This document shows positions 61,055 through 64,000 of a stretch of DNA of 64,000 nucleotides, piece after piece. The stretch's first letter is position 1. Each line of letters opens with the position of its first letter. The position numbers and the translations under genes were made by a program. The notes beneath the pieces are model-generated. The model was not told where the DNA came from and did no database searches. It was given only the letters and a program-made list of their open reading frames with translations. This stretch comes from Chloroflexota bacterium (GTDB lineage: Bacteria; Chloroflexota; Limnocylindria; Limnocylindrales; CSP1-4): NCBI GenBank assembly GCA_003141455.1, contig PLMA01000058.1, positions 41,214 to 105,213 on the forward strand. The letters run 5' to 3'.

Positions 61055-61806
61055 ACGACCAGAACGGGGCCCGGGACGTCGGCCAGTCGTTCCGCTAGCT
61101 CGGCCGCCTCGCCCGCGCGGCGCATGCCGACCGCGTCCAGGAACGCCCACGTGGATCCGGGGACGGCGTCGGCCACCAGGGCTTTCACGTCCTCGGGACG
61201 AATCTGGTCGTCAAGGCGGTAGACGGCCAGTTTCTCCAATTCCGCCACAGCCAGCTCGCCCTGGCGCCTCCGGTCGATGTCACGCTCACGCACGTTCGCA
61301 CCCACCCGCTCCGCGAGCACGGCCGCGGCAGGCGGCGAGATGTTGATGCCCCGCTCCCTGGCGCGGTCCGCGATCCAGCGCGCCATCTGATCGCGGGTCG
61401 GCGCTTTGAACTCGTGGACCTCACCGCCGGCCGCCGCCACCGCATTGCGCAGCGTCTCCAGGGAGGCGGGTCGGCGAGCGGTACCGTCCACCGTGTCCAG
61501 GAATGCCAGGCCGTTGCCGGTGGCCACGGCGCCGAGCGTCTCGACCAAGCGTGCCGCCAGCGGTTTGGTGGCTATGAGCGGCGCCGGGTCGGCCACCACG
61601 ACGAGTGTCCCGCCGCCGAAGAGCGTTGCCGTGGCCACTCTCTCGGTAATCTCGTCGGCCGAGGTGGTGCCACCGGTCAGGCGCATCCGTTCCAGCGGGG
61701 GCCCATCGCCCGCCAGCCGAACGGCGAGAGCGTCCGGGCCGTGCCCCACACTGTATGAATCGTCGCCCCAGTAGTAGCCCAGTGGGGCGGTAGGTCCTGT
61801 CGCCAC
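60769..61806 (-). CDS. holA: DNA polymerase III delta subunit
   Basis: The 345-residue clamp-loader delta subunit opens the sliding clamp. GTG 61806 (VATGPTAPLGYYWGDDSYSVGHG) has GAGGGG 8 nt upstream and lies 1 nt after the HD-gene stop; the ORF start at 61959 is too long. The N-terminal GYYWGDDSYSV, VVADPAPL, LAERVGANVRERDIDRRRQGELAVAELEKLAVY and a C-terminal helical domain with LLELDAALKSREGG match the HolA family. Typical neighbours comEC and an HD/phosphohydrolase gene are immediately upstream, supporting the call. Confidence 0.92.
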   Translation of the reverse strand: MATGPTAPLGYYWGDDSYSVGHGPDALAVRLAGDGPPLERMRLTGGTTSADEITERVATATLFGGGTLVVVADPAPLIATKPLAARLVETLGAVATGNGLAFLDTVDGTARRPASLETLRNAVAAAGGEVHEFKAPTRDQMARWIADRARERGINISPPAAAVLAERVGANVRERDIDRRRQGELAVAELEKLAVYRLDDQIRPEDVKALVADAVPGSTWAFLDAVGMRRAGEAAELAERLADVPGPVLVVHLHRRIRGLIEIADLLAAGTPAATLVRTLKLNPYRAERLAEQARTWALPELDAALVGLLELDAALKSREGGSELRRRAAVSLWIAEKVRRPGSR

Positions 61807-61807
61807 G

Positions 61808-62434
61808 TCAGCCACCCCTCGCGGATCGCAGGGCGCGCCCGGTCCAGGGCAGGCGGCGAACCTCGTCGGGAGCGACGCCGGCCAGCTCGCAGACCAGGAG
61901 CTCGAGCGTCTCGGCCCGGCGCCACACGGCCCCGAGCGTCTCGAGCGTCCAGCTGCCACGCGCCCGCCCGGCCCGAGCCTCCGGCGGGTAGCGGCGCTCC
62001 CATGACCCGAAACGCGCCGCCATCGATTCGAGCTGCTGGCCCGCGCGCTTGTCCGCGTAGGCGAGGATGAGCGCCTCCGGCGACGCCGTCTCCAGCCACC
62101 GCTCGAACCAGGCCGCGTCCGCCAGCCTCGACACCGGGTGCCCCACGATTACCGGCGCCAGCTCCGCGTGACCGTGCCGGACCAGCCAATCGGCCGATCC
62201 TTCACCATGAGGCAGCCCGCGGACCTCCGGCTTCACCGAAGCGAGCTTGTCCAGGTCATGGAGGAGCGCGGCCGACTCCACCAGGCGGCGATCGAGCGAC
62301 CGTCCAGCCGATACCGCCCGCCGTGCCAGCCATGCCGCCGTCTCGGCAACTGCCCGCGAGTGGCGAAGGTGCCAGGCAGGAGGCTCCAGCGAGAGGAGAA
62401 GGGCCGCGCTGTCGCGACGGTTGGGAATGGACAT
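61808..62434 (-). CDS. HD-domain phosphohydrolase
   Basis: The 208-residue protein has the HD metal-binding signature: His in HLRHSRAVAETAAWLARR, H-D in SAALLHDLDKLASVKPEVRG, a further His pair in WLVRHGHAELAPVIVGHPV and Asp in ILAYADKR. HD enzymes hydrolyse nucleotides or phosphomonoesters. ATG 62434 lies 179 nt inside the comEC ORF; TACGAT is 7 nt upstream. It is coupled to holA (TGA, 1 nt, GTG). The C-terminal ~40 residues are basic. Confidence 0.85.
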   Translation of the reverse strand: MSIPNRRDSAALLLSLEPPAWHLRHSRAVAETAAWLARRAVSAGRSLDRRLVESAALLHDLDKLASVKPEVRGLPHGEGSADWLVRHGHAELAPVIVGHPVSRLADAAWFERWLETASPEALILAYADKRAGQQLESMAARFGSWERRYPPEARAGRARGSWTLETLGAVWRRAETLELLVCELAGVAPDEVRRLPWTGRALRSARGG

Positions 62435-64000
62435 CGGACGAATCGTACAGGAGCCCGGATGGCCTGACCGCGGCGACTTGAGCGGTGCCGTTGCCGGCTC
62501 CGCGCGACGAGGCGCCGTTACCGGCGGCGCTGTTACCGGCGGCGCCGTTGCCGGCGGTGACGGTCACCGCCGTCCGATCCAGCGTCGTCTCGACCGTGCC
62601 CGCCTGGTCCGTCCTCAGGGCGGTCTGGCTGTGGGCCCGGATCCGAGCCATCGTGCCCGCGTTCGGATGGCCGTACCTGTTGTTCGCCCCGACCGAGACA
62701 ACGGCCACGGACGGATGAGTCGCGGCCAGCAGATCGTCTGACGAGGCGGTCGCGCTGCCGTGGTGAGCAATCTTGAGCATGTCGACCGCCGGGAGGCCCC
62801 GGCCCAGCAGGATCGGGTCCACGTCGTCTTCGACGTCGCCGGTCAGGAGGAAGCGGCGCCCCTCGTAGTCGCCGAGCAGGACGATCGAGGCATCGTTGGC
62901 CTTGCGATTGTCCGCGGCGTTTGGGTCCAGGCCGCTGGGCCGGGTAGTGCCGTCGTCGGGCCAGAGGACCTGGAGCGTGGCGTCGTCCAGGCGCAGCGTC
63001 TGGCCGGCGGAGAGCCGCTCCGCCGGCAGTCCGTTCGATGACAGCGCGGCCTTCCAGGCTTCGTAGGTCGAGGTGCTGGCCGGCCAGCCGGACTCGAACG
63101 CGCGGCCGACTCGATACCGCTCCACGACGGCCACGAGACCGGCCACGTGGTCGTCATGAGGATGGGTCAAGACGATCGCGTCCAGGCGCCTATCCCACGA
63201 CGGCACGTATCGATCCAGGGCGGCCATGAGGACGTTCGCGTCCGGGCCCCCGTCCACCAGGACCCGGCTGCCGCGGTCGCCCTCGAGGAGTATCGAGTCG
63301 CCCTGGCCGACGTCCAGGACGATCACGTGGACGCTCCCGTCCGGGCGAGCCGCCACTACCGATCCTGCTGCGGCTATGACGAAGACCGCCCCCGCCAGCG
63401 CCCACCGCTGCCTGGTCCGGAACGGCGATCCGCGGGCACCGCTCGGGGGTCTCTCGGTTCCGATGGAACGCCTCCGTTTCCGGGCCTCTCGGGCATCGGG
63501 CCCGGAGAGCACTCGATGCATCCGCACCAGGAGCAAACCGGCCACGGCCGCCGCGACCACGTTCGCGGGGAATGGGAGCGTCTCGCTGGCGCCCGGGACG
63601 GAAGCGGCCAGTCGGACGACCGCCACGAGAGCGACGAGCAGAAGCTGCGCCGGCAGCGCGAGCAGCCCGGTCAGCCACACCGGGGCACCGGCAACCGCCA
63701 TCCAGCCAGCCACAAACGCGAGCGCCCCTGCCGCCATCGCCGGGGGAACGAGCGGGACCGCTACGAGGTTCGCCGCCGGAGCGATGAGAGACAGCCGGCC
63801 GAAAGTGAGCAGCGCGATCGGGAGTGTGGCGGCCTGGGCGGCTAGTGACACACCCAGGGTGTCGCGAAGACCGCCGGGCAGGCGCGGGAAGCGTTCCCCG
63901 ATCAGCCGGGTGAGTGGCGTAGCCCAGGCAACGAGCCCGGCCGTGGCCGCGGCAGAGAGCTGGAACCCGACGTCGCCGGCAGTCCCCGGGTCCAGCAGCA
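62256..64000 (-). CDS. comEC: ComEC/Rec2 DNA-uptake channel protein (C-terminal part, partial)
   Basis: The frame is open to the window edge; the ORF track start at 63851 is only an internal GTG. Upstream residues read LLDPGTAGDVGFQLSAAATAGLV, the conserved competence domain. Visible are several membrane helices, then a metallo-beta-lactamase-like domain with LDVGQGDSILLEG, LTHPHDDHVAGL (HxHxDH) and LLTGDVEDD, and KIAHHGSATASSDDLL. ComEC translocates single-stranded DNA across the membrane. The last ~90 residues (AGNGAAGNSAAGNG repeats, then Ser/Gly-rich) are atypical and overlap the HD gene. The N-terminal domain is outside the window. Confidence 0.9.
   Translation of the reverse strand, partial: LLDPGTAGDVGFQLSAAATAGLVAWATPLTRLIGERFPRLPGGLRDTLGVSLAAQAATLPIALLTFGRLSLIAPAANLVAVPLVPPAMAAGALAFVAGWMAVAGAPVWLTGLLALPAQLLLVALVAVVRLAASVPGASETLPFPANVVAAAVAGLLLVRMHRVLSGPDAREARKRRRSIGTERPPSGARGSPFRTRQRWALAGAVFVIAAAGSVVAARPDGSVHVIVLDVGQGDSILLEGDRGSRVLVDGGPDANVLMAALDRYVPSWDRRLDAIVLTHPHDDHVAGLVAVVERYRVGRAFESGWPASTSTYEAWKAALSSNGLPAERLSAGQTLRLDDATLQVLWPDDGTTRPSGLDPNAADNRKANDASIVLLGDYEGRRFLLTGDVEDDVDPILLGRGLPAVDMLKIAHHGSATASSDDLLAATHPSVAVVSVGANNRYGHPNAGTMARIRAHSQTALRTDQAGTVETTLDRTAVTVTAGNGAAGNSAAGNGASSRGAGNGTAQVAAVRPSGLLYDSSDVHSQPSRQRGPSPLAGASCLAPSPLAGSCRDGGMAGTAGGIGWTVARSPPGGVGRAPP
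62442..62447 (-). promoter_or_regulatory. -10-like hexamer TACGAT, 7 nt before the HD gene
   Basis: Minus-strand TACGAT, 7 nt, ATG 62434. Lies inside the comEC 3' end. Supports an internal promoter for the HD gene and holA. Confidence 0.4.

Overview
The window is a 64 kb piece of a high-GC bacterial chromosome with dense gene packing, frequent strand switching and short intergenic gaps. There is no rRNA, tRNA, CRISPR array, transposase or phage gene that I can see. The organism is most likely a Gram-positive-like (monoderm) high-GC lineage, and I lean to Chloroflexota (Limnocylindria/Ellin6529-like). Reasons: a Gram-positive-type LexA box (GAAC-N4-GTTC) in front of lexA, a heliorhodopsin, many cysteine lipoproteins, PT-rich secreted proteins, a mycothiol-type PIG-L enzyme and Fhs/FchA folate enzymes. 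The assignment is an inference and was not checked by phylogeny.

Layout. 1-2.6 kb: end of argS, a zinc-metalloprotease-like lipoprotein, and an MBL-fold gene with an attenuator-like hairpin in its leader. 2.7-15.6 kb: the four histidine-degradation genes (hutI-ftcD, hutU, hutH), all on the minus strand but interrupted by two MFS transporters, lipoproteins (one broken by a frameshift), a GNAT protein carrying an NPFAPPP repeat, and a HEAT-repeat protein. 15.8-20.1 kb: DedA protein, SGNH hydrolase, MFS exporter, histidine phosphatase. 20.1-23.5 kb: fchA-folD-fhs one-carbon operon. 23.5-33.3 kb: a repair-rich stretch with an SOS-controlled DUF6504-like gene, Ada, dinB, an AlkZ-like protein, a secreted protein and an ECF sigma/anti-sigma-like pair flanked by a 116-bp direct duplication of the dinB 3' end. 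33.3-38.7 kb: ABC exporter (ATPase plus two paralogous permeases), PIG-V-like glycosyltransferase, rplI, DUF1232. 39-45.4 kb: a membrane PAS hybrid histidine kinase, a heliorhodopsin, a lipoprotein, lexA and dnaB. 45.6-50.4 kb: a surface protein with three 128-residue repeats, ArsR-DUF2087 regulator, DksA/TraR zinc finger, YHS protein, ferredoxin, BtuF-like protein. 50.7-56.5 kb: proC, PIG-L deacetylase, S9 peptidase, small proteins and proline dehydrogenase. 56.6-64 kb: DinB-like protein, EamA transporter, YgiT zinc finger, two tandem paralogous membrane-anchored proteins, PAS-like ORF, holA, HD hydrolase and the C-terminal part of comEC.

How the genes work together. HutH-HutU-HutI-FtcD convert histidine to glutamate and 5-formimino-THF. 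FchA releases ammonia to give methenyl-THF, and FolD and Fhs link this to methylene-THF or to formate and ATP. This FolD lacks the catalytic lysine needed for cyclohydrolase activity, so its operon partner FchA may supply that step. ProC and proline dehydrogenase connect proline to the same glutamate pool. LexA, the SOS-boxed DUF6504-like gene, DinB, Ada and the AlkZ-like protein form a DNA-damage theme.

A recurring feature is a TANNNT-type -10 hexamer only 5-7 nt before the start codon. It is found at about ten genes, many of them without a Shine-Dalgarno site, and suggests leaderless transcripts are common in this genome. The most notable item is the heliorhodopsin directly downstream of a multi-membrane-span PAS hybrid histidine kinase, a possible light-sensing pair.
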